Shown here in pieces: positions 11,461 through 23,569 of a DNA stretch of 64,000 nt. Made by a program: the position numbers and the translations under genes. Position 1 is the first letter of the stretch, and each line of letters starts with the position of its first letter. The stretch is taken from assembly GCF_050908995.1 (NCBI RefSeq), contig NC_135122.1, positions 15,354,501 through 15,418,500 on the forward strand, written 5' to 3'. Under the pieces are notes generated by a model. It did not search any database, was not told where the DNA came from, and worked only from the letters and a program-made list of their open reading frames with translations. Origin of the DNA: Andrena cerasifolii. Taxonomy: Eukaryota; Arthropoda; Insecta; Hymenoptera; Andrenidae.

Positions 11461-13616
11461 TGTTTGATAATCTGAGACTTGGTAATAAGAATGCCTATTT
11501 TCATATCCGCTAAAGCCCTCTGCGAAAGTAGTTGCCGGAGTACTTACCTACACACGCAGTACCTTTAGACTCCGCCTACTGATTACCATGTAAAGAAGAA
11601 TTACAGAAAAGCTGGCGGTAGACAAATATTTGTCAGAACACCTGCTGGTGTTTCATCTGAGTCTACACGTATTACACGCGTTCGTAACATGGCATAACCA
11701 CCTACTTCCATTTAACGAATCGCAGACTCACTCGACTACTTTTTGCTGAAAAAATTCCGTAACTTTCCTAATTGGAAAATTCTGTCACCGTTGCGCAAAT
11801 AATGTAGAATTCCATTCGCCATACTTATCGATGAGTTCAGTGGTGGAAGGGCAAGCTAATAGGAGCTACGATGCGGAATTTGTTTTGCGGAACCGTTCTG
11901 CAGCGAAGGTATTTCGCAATGAAAAATCTGTCTGGTTCTCAGCCTAAAATATTATTACACGGCCACGTGCACGCGAAACTGGGGCCTGTCACGTATAATT
12001 GAGTTTCTAATCTCCCGCTATTAATCCTGGCCGACCGGAAGGCATGTACCTGAAATCGGTCGGTTGACGGAAATAAATCGCCAACGGTACGTCACGATCA
12101 CTCGCCCCCTATAATTTCGCTCCACGCTTGTCCAGGGCCCTCAACGTAAAACGTCATTGTCGGTCTATCACATATACAATCCGGGAGAGTGGTTCATTCG
12201 AGACCATTGATCTCTTGGACATGCCGCGAGGAGGTAATCAAGAGTGGCTCTGGCCGACAAACTTTAATAATTCGGCACTAGATTGTAGGAGAATACGAGA
12301 CTGAAAATGTTCCAAAGCTTCTCAAAAGTACAGAGCTGGAGCTCTTGAAACGTTCGAAATTCTAAGGGTATAAAGCGATACCTACTGCTCTGACCATGGC
12401 TATCTTTAGGGGTTGCAATAAACTGGTGTTACTCTGGGCATGGTAATCTTGGGTGGTTGCGATTTTAGGTAGGGGAGTGTAGTTTAATAAACTTACAGCA
12501 CCAGTGAAAACTCACCAAATTCTTCGGGAGGGAGTGCCACTGAATTTTCTGAAGGCAGGGTTCTTTAAGATCATCCACTCGTCGTAGCGAAAGGATGTCT
12601 GCTTTCCACTCCAAGGCAATCTTCAAGCACTGTTCAACGTGTATCAGCGAGTCTCGTCGAGGGTGCTTTAACAAGGAACATATGCATAGGGAATGTTGAA
12701 AAATATTATATTTAGCACGTATTAAGTAGGCACATTAACTGATTGCGAGTTTACTTTCGCACTGACGTTCATTGACGAAAGCAAATCCTTCGGAAAAATT
12801 ATGTTTGCGAAGGGGGGGAAACGAGGAATGTCTATTTTTCGTAATTTTGCGATTTATAGCATATTTCGTTGGGAGCAACTGGGACTACAGAGTACAGAAC
12901 TGTCGAATCACTAAGGGTTGTAAAGTACAAATGACCCCGTAAGATAACGTTATTGTTTTGGGTATACTGGTTAAAACCAGGTATATAATGTCCATTGGAA
13001 CAAAACACTTAATTTCCTCGATAAAGCTGTTTTGTGACATTCCCTGTTCTTCCCCTTACCCTTCCTGTATACTAATCGCTATAACCGCAAAATCGTATCG
13101 GAGAAAACCCACGAGAATTTTAGGGGTATGTACTTGGCAACGCCGGAAGCCCGGCCACTCAACCATTTAACGTGGGCCGTGTGTCGTGCAAAGCTAGCTA
13201 CGCACCAAGTGATATTTTACAGAGAAGGAACACGTACAAGGGCTGTTCCATGCTGGTTTCACGGTTTTGCGAACCACTGCCCGTATGTGCACGTTACCCG
13301 GCTGACTATTAATCACCCCCCCGCGAATCGGGGTGCGATACGCACAAACGTCATTCAAGCTTTCAGCCGATTTTCACTTCGATGAATATCGCTCGAGCGA
13401 TATTGGGGCTTCAGCTATTTGGTGTTTCCTGACATTCCCCGATCCGAAGCCGTGCGGCGGGAATATTGATACGCAACAGCGTGTCTGTATTTTATTTAGC
13501 CCCTCGTTAAAACCGAACAGAATCCCAATAACTCATTTCTTCGCGATCAAACGCGCGATTCTCTCTCAAGGTACTTATCTAAAAAATTCCACAAAGAGAC
13601 ATTCAACGAAGATACA
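11461..13616. other. No gene recognised (2.2 kb)
   Basis: AT/GC mixed spacer with no supported exon. An imperfect palindrome around a CTGGTTAAAACCAG core occurs at about 12963-12983. Confidence 0.5.
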
Positions 13617-13852
13617 CAGGGGCGTCCGGAGACTTTTTCCAGGGGTGGGGGGCAACTTTGGGATGATGGTAAAGAAAAATATACCCCCCTTGCTTTTTTT
13701 TAACCCATTTTATAGTGCCAATTTAATTAAAAATTTAAAACCGAAATTTAAAAATATTCCCTTATTTAGTATAAACTTAAAAAGCAGTTTTAAAAAATAA
13801 GCGACTTTTTTCAAAAGCCAGGGGGGAAACTGCCCCTTATACGTCTTCTTGG
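13617..13852. mobile_element. Possible degraded hAT-like fragment (CAGGGGCGT end)
   Basis: The left side begins CAGGGGCGTCCGG followed by a G-rich sub-terminus, and the right side has a C-rich sub-terminus running into TATACGTCTTCTTG, which could be a mutated inverse end. The middle is AT-rich. I could not find a matching target duplication, so this is a weak call based on resemblance to the intact element at 57146-57587. Confidence 0.3.
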
Positions 13853-16428
13853 ACCGTTTTCTCGATTGCTTCACTACAATACGTATAGAGATCGTTACGA
13901 GCCAACGCGATGACAGAGGTATCTTTCTCCGGTTCAATGTCCCGTTTCGGTCCCTCGATTACCTCAATTAAACGGTTTCGATTTACCTGGCACGCGGAAC
14001 ACCGCAACCACTTCGGCTCTGCTTTGGCGGAGGAAGATCAAGATGAATTTTAGATAACGTGCAAGCACACATCCTCGTGTTTAATCCTTTACGCGAGGTT
14101 ATATATGCAGGGAAGGTCGGGGGAGATCTATTTTATTTAGGAGCTTGGATAGTACCTAGCCGAAATTGCTACCATTCTGGCAATCTGTTCTCAGAAACGG
14201 ACCTCTGTTCTCCACGTTCTGTGTGCCCTTTTTACACTTTACCCGTGCTCCCATACATCGTATTATATCTGTAGAGCGATGGGAATTAACCCCTCGCGGT
14301 CGCACGGGGTGTATTGTACCCTAAGAATAATTTTCGAGTTAAAATGTCGCGTCTTTACGACTTCCAAAGGGGATATATCGCAAGAAAAAAAAATTAAAAA
14401 ATTGTTTCTTTCTCATAACCGTGGGAAATCTATCATTTTCAACTACAAATTTTATCAAATCCAAATTTACATTTCTAGGAAAAGACCATGATTTTATAAG
14501 TATTAGACCATGATTGTATAAGTATTGCGCACGTACAATTATCACTTATCACTGAAAAGTTAAAAGATTAAAAAAATACGAAAATGGTAACTCGAAAAAA
14601 TGACGCTGGGGTACAGCGAACCTCGTGTGACCAACTTGTGATTATAAGAAAGTGTGACCACGAAGGGTTAAAGGAGAGTCAGGTTCACTTTCGATCGCTA
14701 AAGAAAGGAAGTCGGGCATTTTCTGGGAACGTGACGCACGCGTGGCGCGTTACCTTTCAACAAAATTCCTGTTATTGCACGGCTGGCGAGCCCGTTGTGC
14801 CGCGAACGTGTTGCCAACAATAAGCACCTCGTTGGCGCGCGGAACATGTAATGGTGCAGCCGCATCGTGGGCCGAACAATGCTTGTTTACCCGTGTCCGT
14901 AGCAAATCTAATAACTGTTGGTCTTATCGCGGCGTTTAAGCTTCCATTAGCCCCTCACGCGTTTTTCCCACTCTCACCTCGGCCCGGGCTTGATACAGAC
15001 GGAACGATTTCCTTTCTTCCTTCCCTTTTAATCTTCTCGTAGGGTCGCCGGACGGTTAGGGCGAGGATCACTCGTTTCCGCGAACAGTAAACGCTGATTC
15101 CTTTTGTGCCGCGCGGCTCATTGTATCTCCGAATAACCGATAATCACGGCCGCATTACAAATTTCCGCTGATTAATAATTAACGATGATTTCGAGTGGGC
15201 GAAATCGGTTTCTCCGAAATAATGCACGTTCGTTTATAATTCGCCCAGACCGCGGCAGCGATTAAAGGTCCCGGATCGGTGTTAATTAACCGTCCTTTTT
15301 ATCAATCTTCGCCGCACTTCGTTTAACAGTCGCCGACGTGCCAAGGGGAATGCTTTGATGGATAGTCACAGTCTTGTGGTAGCCTGTGTCACTAATGAAT
15401 CTGTGTGCTAGTTACTTCCAGAGCATGTTGCTTATCAATGTGCTCAGTCTTCATACCAGTGCTTAATTAAGGGGTTAGGCCACCTTGGACGGAGCAAAAT
15501 TGATAGAGAAACGAACAACTACCAATTATTACTACCTATACCTCTGTGCCTCTACGCAGCATTAATATTTCAGACTATCCGCAATGAAGATCCTCGAACT
15601 TGTTTCTGCCTATTGCAAGGTCTACCGAGAAGCTGTCACCACAGTGTACATTTCATTAGAGAAATACGATAGGCTTGCGAGTGCCTCGCCCGAAGAGGAG
15701 TCCAGCGACATGCTGGCTCGCATATTTGAGCGATCCTGGCCCAGCGTATCTATCCATCTGATACGGTGCAAGACAATAAACGGCTGTTTATCTGTAATTA
15801 GTCTAATGGCTGTAGTTGCACTGTTCCGAAAGGATAATGGCGATAGTCCTCCAGCTAAACCGACGCCACTCGCCGTGGCTGGCAATCCATGCGATCCCCA
15901 TTGCATAGATGAGAGAGCGCCGATAGAGCATACGGCGAGCAAACTGCCAGCCATCATCGAAATTCCTGTCAACCGATTATTCATTCCGTCTGGTATCAGG
16001 GGCTCGATTCTTGCGACGCCTCCTCGACGATCCGCTGCGAGGAGCCGCTCGATTCGCACGCGTATTAACGAACATCGCGTCGTCAGAGGGTAGACCTTCT
16101 GTGTCCAATGGAGGCACTTCGATGCTATTAAATCAAAGTGTTGGAGGGTTGAATTCCAGTCGGGTGCCATACAGTTGAAGGAGCGTAATGAGGGACCTGT
16201 AGCTTATTTCTGGGTATTCTCCGAGGAGTACTTGTTAAACAATGATTACATCGATCACGATGGAGAGTTTTAATGGCAATAAACACCATGTGACAGAGAT
16301 ATAATTCTTAGATCCATCGTCAGATAATTCATAAATGGGATGAGCATCCTAAATCCCTACTGATTTAATTTTCACCACACCCCGGCGTTATCGTCAACGC
16401 AGAACCCTTCAATTCGCAAGTGAAATCG
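13853..16428. other. No gene confirmed (2.6 kb)
   Basis: The one stretch worth noting is 15584-16170, where a 169-codon plus frame and a 182-codon minus frame overlap almost completely. Neither shows a domain I recognise, and neither has clear flanking splice sites. The rest is CpG-rich spacer. Confidence 0.45.
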
Positions 16429-17043
16429 TAACTATTGCAAATGTACCGAGTTTTTCAATTACCGGTAGAATTTTCAGTCAAAACTGAAAATGCACTGGTA
16501 ATTAACCGGTATTTTTTTAAGGTATTGAAAATATAAGACTAAGCATTGCATAAAAAAACTTTTCGTGAACTCTAATCGAGCATTATACAAACTAGATATA
16601 TTTGTATAACTATCGACAACACTTATTATTATGGATCTTCGCACGAAAAACAATGAAAAGAATCTTAACTTAAATACGTAGTTAGATATTTTTAACAACT
16701 CTTTTTAATAAATAAGCAAAGTTTTTTAAATAAGTGAAGTTTTTTTTCACTGATAACATAGTAGATGTCGACGGAATTAATAAACCTATATATGCGGTAT
16801 ATTGATATACGTAATTTATCGAATTACCGGTAAAAATTTGGCCAATTTACCCGGTCAAAATTTGGCAAATTACCGATCAAAATTTGGCAAATTACCGATC
16901 AAAATTTGGCAAATTACCGGTAAAAATTTGGCAAATTACCGGTAAAAATTTGACAAATTACCGGTAAAAATTTGGCAAATTACCGGTCAAAATTTCAGGG
17001 CATTTCTCGCGATTTACAGGGAAACCGGGCATTGCAATCCCTA
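16429..17043. mobile_element. GGGATTGCAA-ended element, expanded copy (hAT-like MITE family)
   Basis: The right end TTGCAATCCCTA and the decayed left end TAACTATTGCAA match the termini of the better preserved copy at 51781-51997. Internal blocks also match, including AAGGTATTGAAAATATAAGA and TTTCTCGCGATTTAC. This copy is about 400 bp longer, partly because of the 22-bp tandem array at 16823-16996. No target duplication survives. Confidence 0.7.
16823..16996. repeat. 22-bp tandem array (ATTACCGGTAAAAATTTGGC), 8 units
   Basis: ATTACC starts recur at 16823, 16846, 16869, 16891, 16913, 16935, 16957 and 16979. Units alternate between CCGGTAAAAA, CCGATCAAAA and CCGGTCAAAA variants, which shows local sub-duplication. 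The array lies inside the GGGATTGCAA-ended element, so it grew after or during that element's spread. Confidence 0.9.
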
Positions 17044-20000
17044 ATCCTAACGTTATAAAGGAAACGCATATCATTATTCAATAAGAGAAACGTGCTCCTG
17101 GAAGTTCGTTTATGAAACGCTGGAGAGAACTGATTCGCCGACCGAATGCTAAATGCTTCCTCGTAATAATATTGATACAATATTCCTTGAAACTTTCCTT
17201 CCCAGGGCAGTCTACTTAAAAAGAGCACTTGTATCGTTGACCTGAAACGGCGGAAAGTCGAGCTCGCGTGGCTCGTTGCGTGAAATCAATACCGCGGGGC
17301 ACACGCAAGTGTTCGCCTCTTCCCTTTTTTCCTGTTTCCCTCTTCCCCCGATCCTGCGACTTTCAACCGGCCGCGCTTACAATTGCTCGCCTGCACGATC
17401 TCACAAGTATCGTTAAATTAATACACCCTGCCAATGGCGACCGTTGGGTCATTACTATTGCCTCTACCCACCGCCGAGGATCACGATAAATGGCAAAAGG
17501 ATAGAGAGGTTATTGTGGCTCCACCCTTTCGACCACCCCAGCCCCAACGAATTCGCTTAATTGAATTTATCCCGGCGTCTGATATCGATAATTTAAACAC
17601 TCGCTGGAGCAGCCACTTCATAGATTCACGCGTCTTAATCGCGCGAGGCGCCAGGAGTCCGGAACGTTTCCACGTGATTCGTATTACCTAGGAGTAACTA
17701 CTTAGAATGGGAACGCTAGTACGCCCCGTAATGAAGGAGCTCTGACAGATATTGTTGGCTAGGACATAATGCAGAGGGAGAGAGAGAGCTCTGCAGAATA
17801 TCTCCGCCATTCGTTAACCCCGAGCGCGGTGGAACTTAAATCCTCAGTCGGCTTTGGAGTAGCTTGCTCTCGGATTTCCAGGAGACGCTTCGGTCATAGT
17901 GTCTGTAAACAGGTAGAACGCTCGGAAAGCGAGGCGCACTCGCCGTTCCAGCCCCGCCGCGGAAGTACTCGAATTTATCCAGCGGATAGCGTATCAAACT
18001 GTAAAGCAAAGTCCTTTGTGCTCCCGGAATAATCGCGAGTTCCGTTTCAATGGGCCAGTTGAAGAACACGCGCCTTCTCCATCCCCAGCCCTCCCGCCCC
18101 CTATTTTCCATTCTACCATGTTCCACGATATCCCTTTTTCCACGTATGCCCGCAGCCTTGCATACACGCGTATCTGCAATCGTACACGTTTTCAGCATCG
18201 ATCCACACTCCATCTTCCCTCTCCAGATCCCAGACTGTCCCTCCGTTTTGTAAACGCGACCGAGGGAGGGTCGCGGAATGAACACTGGCTCTCCCAGGTC
18301 CTCGGCGCCATAATTCACCTGTACTTTCGCCGAATCGACGATACGAAGCCGGTCGGAAAAAGTCCCGGGCGCACCTGCGCTTGCCATCGTCGGCAATACA
18401 TTGAAAGCTCGCGGTGCAGCCCGGACAAGTGAGCGGAGAATTATTGTCTCCTGTGGCGAACGCAGGTGTGCCCGAACCCAGGCCGCGGCACAATGTACCA
18501 ATACACGCGCGATTCAGCCTGGCGATGACGAAGTTTGATCGATCCTAGCATTGAAAACCGAAGAGTCGCGTGACGCAAAGTGTCCGACTAGGTGTTCCAC
18601 CCAATCAGCCAGCCCGGCAAGTTTAATGCAACCGTTCAGGCTTCCACCGAACCAACCTTGGACGCTTAATCGAGAAGGCAGCCTCGACAGTTGCGTAATT
18701 GGGCTTGAGCGCTGCAGCTTTTAAAGTTCCGAGTCCAAGTGACGAAGATTCAAAGCTTTGAGGTCGAACCGTTTCAGACACGAAGTTCGGGAGGCGAAAG
18801 GCTTGAATGTCAGAAGGCTGAGCAGCGGAGCTTTATCGAAGTCGCGTAGCCAGAGCTTTGAAGTGTAAATAGTGGAGGTCCAGAGAATTCTGGTTAGAGA
18901 GCTGAAGAGTGGAGGAGCTCGAGTATTCAGGCTACGAAGAATGGAAGTTCAAGAGGTAAGGATTCGAAGGATTGAAGCCCAAGTGCTGACGGTTCAGAAG
19001 TTCGAAGTCCAAGCGCTGGGTGCTTAAAGCTTCCGAGGATAACCGTTTAGGGGATCAACGTCTAAATTCACAATTTCGCCGAAGTGTTCGATTTCTATTA
19101 GAAGACACCGCGGTGAAACATAGCGGGATGCTTTACGTTACAGGCTCCGTGATACTACCTCGAGCAGCGGCTGGATATACTCGAGAGAATATAGACCGGC
19201 ATTATCCCAGTGAACGCGAGCGTTGCACGATATTACAGAAATTCGACGTCGCAACAGCATATGGCAGAAAAATGTGAAAATTCCCACGCAACGCCGATGC
19301 AACGAGGAAATGGGGAAACGATATAACTTCCTGTTGCGAGCACACAAAACTGTGGGGGAAAAACGATGCGGTACGTTGCGGTGGGAACGCTACATTCCAC
19401 CGTGTTATATTTTTCAAGTTGTCAAATAATTCTGCTTTAGATTTTTTAATGTGCGCCGCCCCGAAACCGTTGCGCCGCGTTTCACCCAGGCTAAACACGA
19501 GCGTGTTGCATCTGTCTACCATCCGAATACAGTCCAGCTCCAGACTTTCAATAGACCCGTGCATTCAGTAGCTATTTTATAGAACCTAATGGATTAATGG
19601 GAGATACCATCCATAGCACTGGGGACAACAAAAAGATCGAGCGCTAGAATTATCATCTACTTTAATCAACTTTACGCCCTCGACTCCCCTCGTAATATGA
19701 TTGACAACAGATCGTGCAGCGAAGGAACAGCTAAAGCCAACGCCGCCGCCAGTGGAGCGATGAAATTAATACACCCACGTGTAATTGCGCCCAGCCAGGC
19801 TGTATCTTTCTCGGTGATCGGGGAGGGGGAGATTACGGGATGCTCGATATGCTAATGAGACGATAACCTCAAAGTACGGAATCGTCGGTGACTATGCTCC
19901 CCTTCTATCGGGCGTCGATACGTCGCGGGAGCAAACAGCAATCTACTAATGTCCGAACAATGTGTACAATGTGCATAGATAATTCGTGCCACGAGGACAC

Positions 20001-21529
20001 GGGGACGCGGCGCAGGGGAATCGGTAATGACATCAATCACTTGTTATAACCAATCAGCCGTACGTTTCGTTATCCTAAACCGATCCTGTCCCTGTTTCCC
20101 AGGCAAATCGCGTTTAATACGGGGACATTCGTGGCGGGGCACTGTACTGCACACCCCCATCTGTGTCTGTGCACCGTCGGAACTGCCGTTTCCCAGGAAA
20201 TTACATCGAAACGCAGACCCCATGAAGAAAGCCACCGGTGCTTTTGCTTCCGTTCTTTCCGCGACTCTCGTCGCCCAGGACCGTCATTTCCGTGACCCGG
20301 CGCAATTTTGGCCCGCGTGCCACGTTCCCTCGCCGCCGCCCTCGAAACCCCTCGTTTGTTTTGCCCGGCGTTTGCGCGTCTTCTCGAACCCCGTGCCCCA
20401 AGGACCGTCTATTATTTGCGAGCCCGGACGCGTTCACCTACTTTCGTGTCAACTTCGCCGGGGTTCGAATTCATCCTCTGGCCCGCGGTCCGCGCCGACC
20501 CGCTGCCTCCGTCTCTTCCGTATCGCGCGAGATCATCGTCTCGCGGCCGAGATATTAAATTTCTTGCCCGCCCTGGAAACGGGTCGGCGGGCCGGGAGCC
20601 CCGCGAGCGCTAAGGATCGGGACAGAATCGGGGAGGGAAATGAATGTTTCGGGGCAGCTGCGACGCTTCCTGGCGGAGTTAATTGCGATGCTGATGCCTC
20701 GGTGATACCGTAACTGCGAGGGAAGTGTGTTGAAGTGTTTGCTCGCTGGGTCGAGAGGGTACGACTGAATGGGCCACGTGGACACGCGAGGCTGCCGGAG
20801 TGACCGCCGGGGTCGCAGATTTCAGGGATTTTCCAAGTGTGTGCACTCTGGTTCGATTACAGGCTGGACGAAGGAAGGGTTGCGCGAAGACTGATTCGAT
20901 GCACAGGATTCTTGGAAACCTCGGTACCGCCGATATAAAGTTATGGAAACAGCTCTGTATAATATAAATTGTAAATGCTTCGCGCAGTAGCTAGCTTCCG
21001 ATATTAATCCCACGACGGAGGGAGATAACCGCGCTCCAAATAATTCAATCAGATGAGCAGACGTTCAGAAATTAAAGATTCAGGCTCCAAGGAAGAAAAA
21101 GGAACGATCGATAGGATTACTGGCCAGTTCGAACCAATTAAGCTATCCAGGTCGCCGACGAATTCTCCTCTGCTTACGTCTCATAATCTAATCGCGATGG
21201 CTGCCTACCGCGGTTCAATCGGTTGGCTCCCTTTCCCTTGCACTTATCCTGACACCCTCCAGTGATCCTCGTGTTACTTTAACCTTTTGACTGCGGCGCA
21301 CTCTCGGAGAGGACCATCGACACAGACGGCGCGATATTCGCATATCAGTCGCTGCGACTGGTTGCCCACTAACTACCTAGTACCTACTGATCAAAACGGT
21401 GCCCGGAGATTTGATACCATGCTTAGGGGTTGAAAAATTATGTTCCGTCTCCGAGAACGGGACTCATAAATTAGCAAGGCTTTACTCTGGCAGGCGCCAG
21501 ATAGTCTAGGACGTCGGACATTGTAACGT
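17044..21529. other. No gene recognised (4.5 kb)
   Basis: GC-rich, CpG-dense DNA with several long overlapping open frames (17836-18501 minus, 20027-20713 plus) that lack domains. Between about 18690 and 19030 the sequence becomes a degenerate purine-rich repeat with recurring GAAGTCCAAG-like words. No exon is supported. Confidence 0.5.
18690..19030. repeat. Degenerate GAAG(T/C)CCAAG-type low-order repeat
   Basis: Words such as GAGTCCAAGTG, GAAGCCCAAGTGCTGA, GAAGTCCAAGCGCTG and GAAGTTCAAGAGG recur with variable spacing. This looks like an old, heavily mutated minisatellite. Boundaries are approximate. Confidence 0.4.
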
Positions 21530-21672
21530 GGAAAGCATCAACAGAAGTGGTAAATCACATTTTGTTTTCAATACAGAAGCAAAATAGTTTGACGAAACGC
21601 GCGGCGCCGACATCGCTTAACGCGCGTGTATTGAAAACAAAACGCGATCTACCACTTCCGTTGATGCTTTCC
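21530..21672. repeat. Compact inverted repeat (hairpin-forming), 143 bp
   Basis: The left arm 21530-21575 and right arm 21627-21672 are inverse copies of about 46 bp with four or five mismatches: GGAAAGCATCAAC, GAAGTGGTA and TTTTGTTTTCAATAC on the left are mirrored on the right. The loop is about 51 bp and GC-rich. It could be a very short foldback MITE or encode an RNA hairpin. Confidence 0.8.
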
Positions 21673-21779
21673 GAAGGAAAAATGTCTGTTGCATCTTGTG
21701 GAGTAGTCAGATTTTCTCCTAGACCCTTAGTTTTGGAAATAAATTGAAAGATAAATGAGTGCATTTCGGGTTGTCCTTT

Positions 21780-22084
21780 TCCCTTTGATCAATATTTAAA
21801 CATATGTAAATGTTCATAATGCAATAATAACTTATATTGCTGTATTCGGGAGGGTTCGTAGAATAATTTGACGCAACGAGCAACCGAATGAGTATTACCG
21901 TTTCGACACAAGAAATATTCAAAGTTGAAAATTTGCAGTTTTTTTTTAAAAATCGATTTTCTCAAAAACTAAGGTTGATGGCGACAAACGGTTTGCGGAT
22001 TCGTTTTCAGGGCACGAAAACCTATAAGAAGCGGCTATTGAATGTTACACGTCCGAAAAAAAGTCCAATTTTGTCGAACTGTGT
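21780..22084. mobile_element. Truncated relative of the CACTGTCCAAC MITE (inverse orientation)
   Basis: Read on the minus strand from 22084 this matches the left two thirds of the 8797-9237 element: CACAGTTCGACAAAATT, then TGTAACATTCAATAGCCG, the CAACTTTGAA block and AACATTTA-ATATGTTTAAA. Homology stops at the ATCAAAGGG-AAAGG block, so the far end is missing. TTA abuts the preserved end at 22085. Confidence 0.75.
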
Positions 22085-23480
22085 TATTTATGCCACCAAT
22101 CTCGTGGACTAACATTCCATCTACCACCGAGACAGCTCATTTGTAACCAAGTATTCGGGTATAAATTCTCATCCAGCAACCGCGGTCTGCAAACAATCGC
22201 CCTTTCCACGCGGAAAAGGGAGGGGGCAACCGAAATTTAGATCGACGTCCACGTAGGAACGGCGAACGTTGCCGTTATCTTGCGGCGGATCGGCCGGCGT
22301 GGCTCACAATTTGCATGGTCCGTATCGCGGCAAAAGGCATCCGCCCTCGAATCGCATTCCAAACGATCCGACGTGATTAAAAAGTCGCCAAGAGGCCGAC
22401 GGGGGGTAGCGAGAAGTTGCTCTCCAGCAGGATTCCTGGCGTGGACGTCGGCTACTGAATAATTCAATGAACGTGCGTTAATTCCCATACACAGGGTGAA
22501 CGGAGACCGCGGAACGCCATGAGACACGCGAGCGCCTCGACAGCGGCCCCCCCCGAAACTTAGAATTGTTAATCGGTCCGCGTTGCCCAGTTTTGAATCA
22601 TCCTTGGGGCTCGCGGCGCCGCTCCCCATTAATTCCCCACGGTCTACGCCCAGCCACCATACCGGGGAAGCAATTAACGGTAAACCGATCGTCGTGCTGT
22701 CTGCTCCCTTTTTCCAACGACCACCGACATCCTCCCCCGTTAGCCTACTTATCGCATTGCAGAACTTCTAAAAGGAATGGACCAGAGAAGCGGGAGTGAA
22801 GCTAGGTTCGCGACGGGGCTCGCAGTGTCTGCTTAGTTAATTATTCCCGTTACAGGCGTAACGCTGTGGAATGTAGGGACTGAACAACCCTCGGCCGCTC
22901 GAGTCTGCAACCAGGCGAATGGAGATTGGTAAAATGGATTTTATTAACGACCGTATATGAATAGAGGAGCCTCGAGGATATATCATCTCGGCGATGATGG
23001 TCGAATCGTTTATCAAACCGTCCAATGGACGCGCCGCGTTGGGTCAAGTCGTATTACAGGGTGATATGCCGCGTTCAGCGATAATACAATTTACAGTCGC
23101 GATGATCGATCAGTCCAGGGGGGGTGGAGCGTTTAATTGGTTAAGCATTTAAAGGGTAACGTCGACGCGCCGAGTGCAAGGGTTACGCGAGCTCGAGGGG
23201 GTTGCATCTTCCATGAACACGGTAATAATCCGCGAGGTTCGTTTAATCGCGACGAGAGGCGACCGGGGGGGTGGAACGATGAAAACGTGCTACGCCGGTC
23301 CGGCGGCTCCTGAAACGAATGAATTAATCGCGAGCTGCTCCGGCAACAAAAACCATTGACACGCCTCGATCGAGGAGAACAGTGGGGATCCTCGTCCGGA
23401 AAGTCGATACGAGAAGCAATCTCTGAGACGAAATTCCGCCGTTTCCGCGGCTGATAACGTTGACGCTAGTCAATGGGCGT

Positions 23481-23569
23481 AAAAGAGAGAGAGAGAGAGA
23501 GAGGGAGAGATAGCAAGAGGGAAAGAGAGAAAGAAAGAAATGGAGAAAGAAAGAGGGAAAGAGCGCCAT
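23481..23569. repeat. GA-rich microsatellite/purine tract
   Basis: A pure (GA)n core of about 20 bp grades into an interrupted purine tract of GGAGAGA, GAAAGAAAG and GAGGGAAAG words. It gives a spurious open frame on the minus strand rich in serine and leucine. Confidence 0.9.

Noticed and set aside
17836..18501. 221-codon minus-strand frame
   Set aside because: Overlaps four plus-strand frames of similar length; no domain recognised; composition effect.
20027..20713. 228-codon plus-strand frame
   Set aside because: Low-complexity Arg/Pro/Ser product, overlapped by frames in other phases; no family resemblance.
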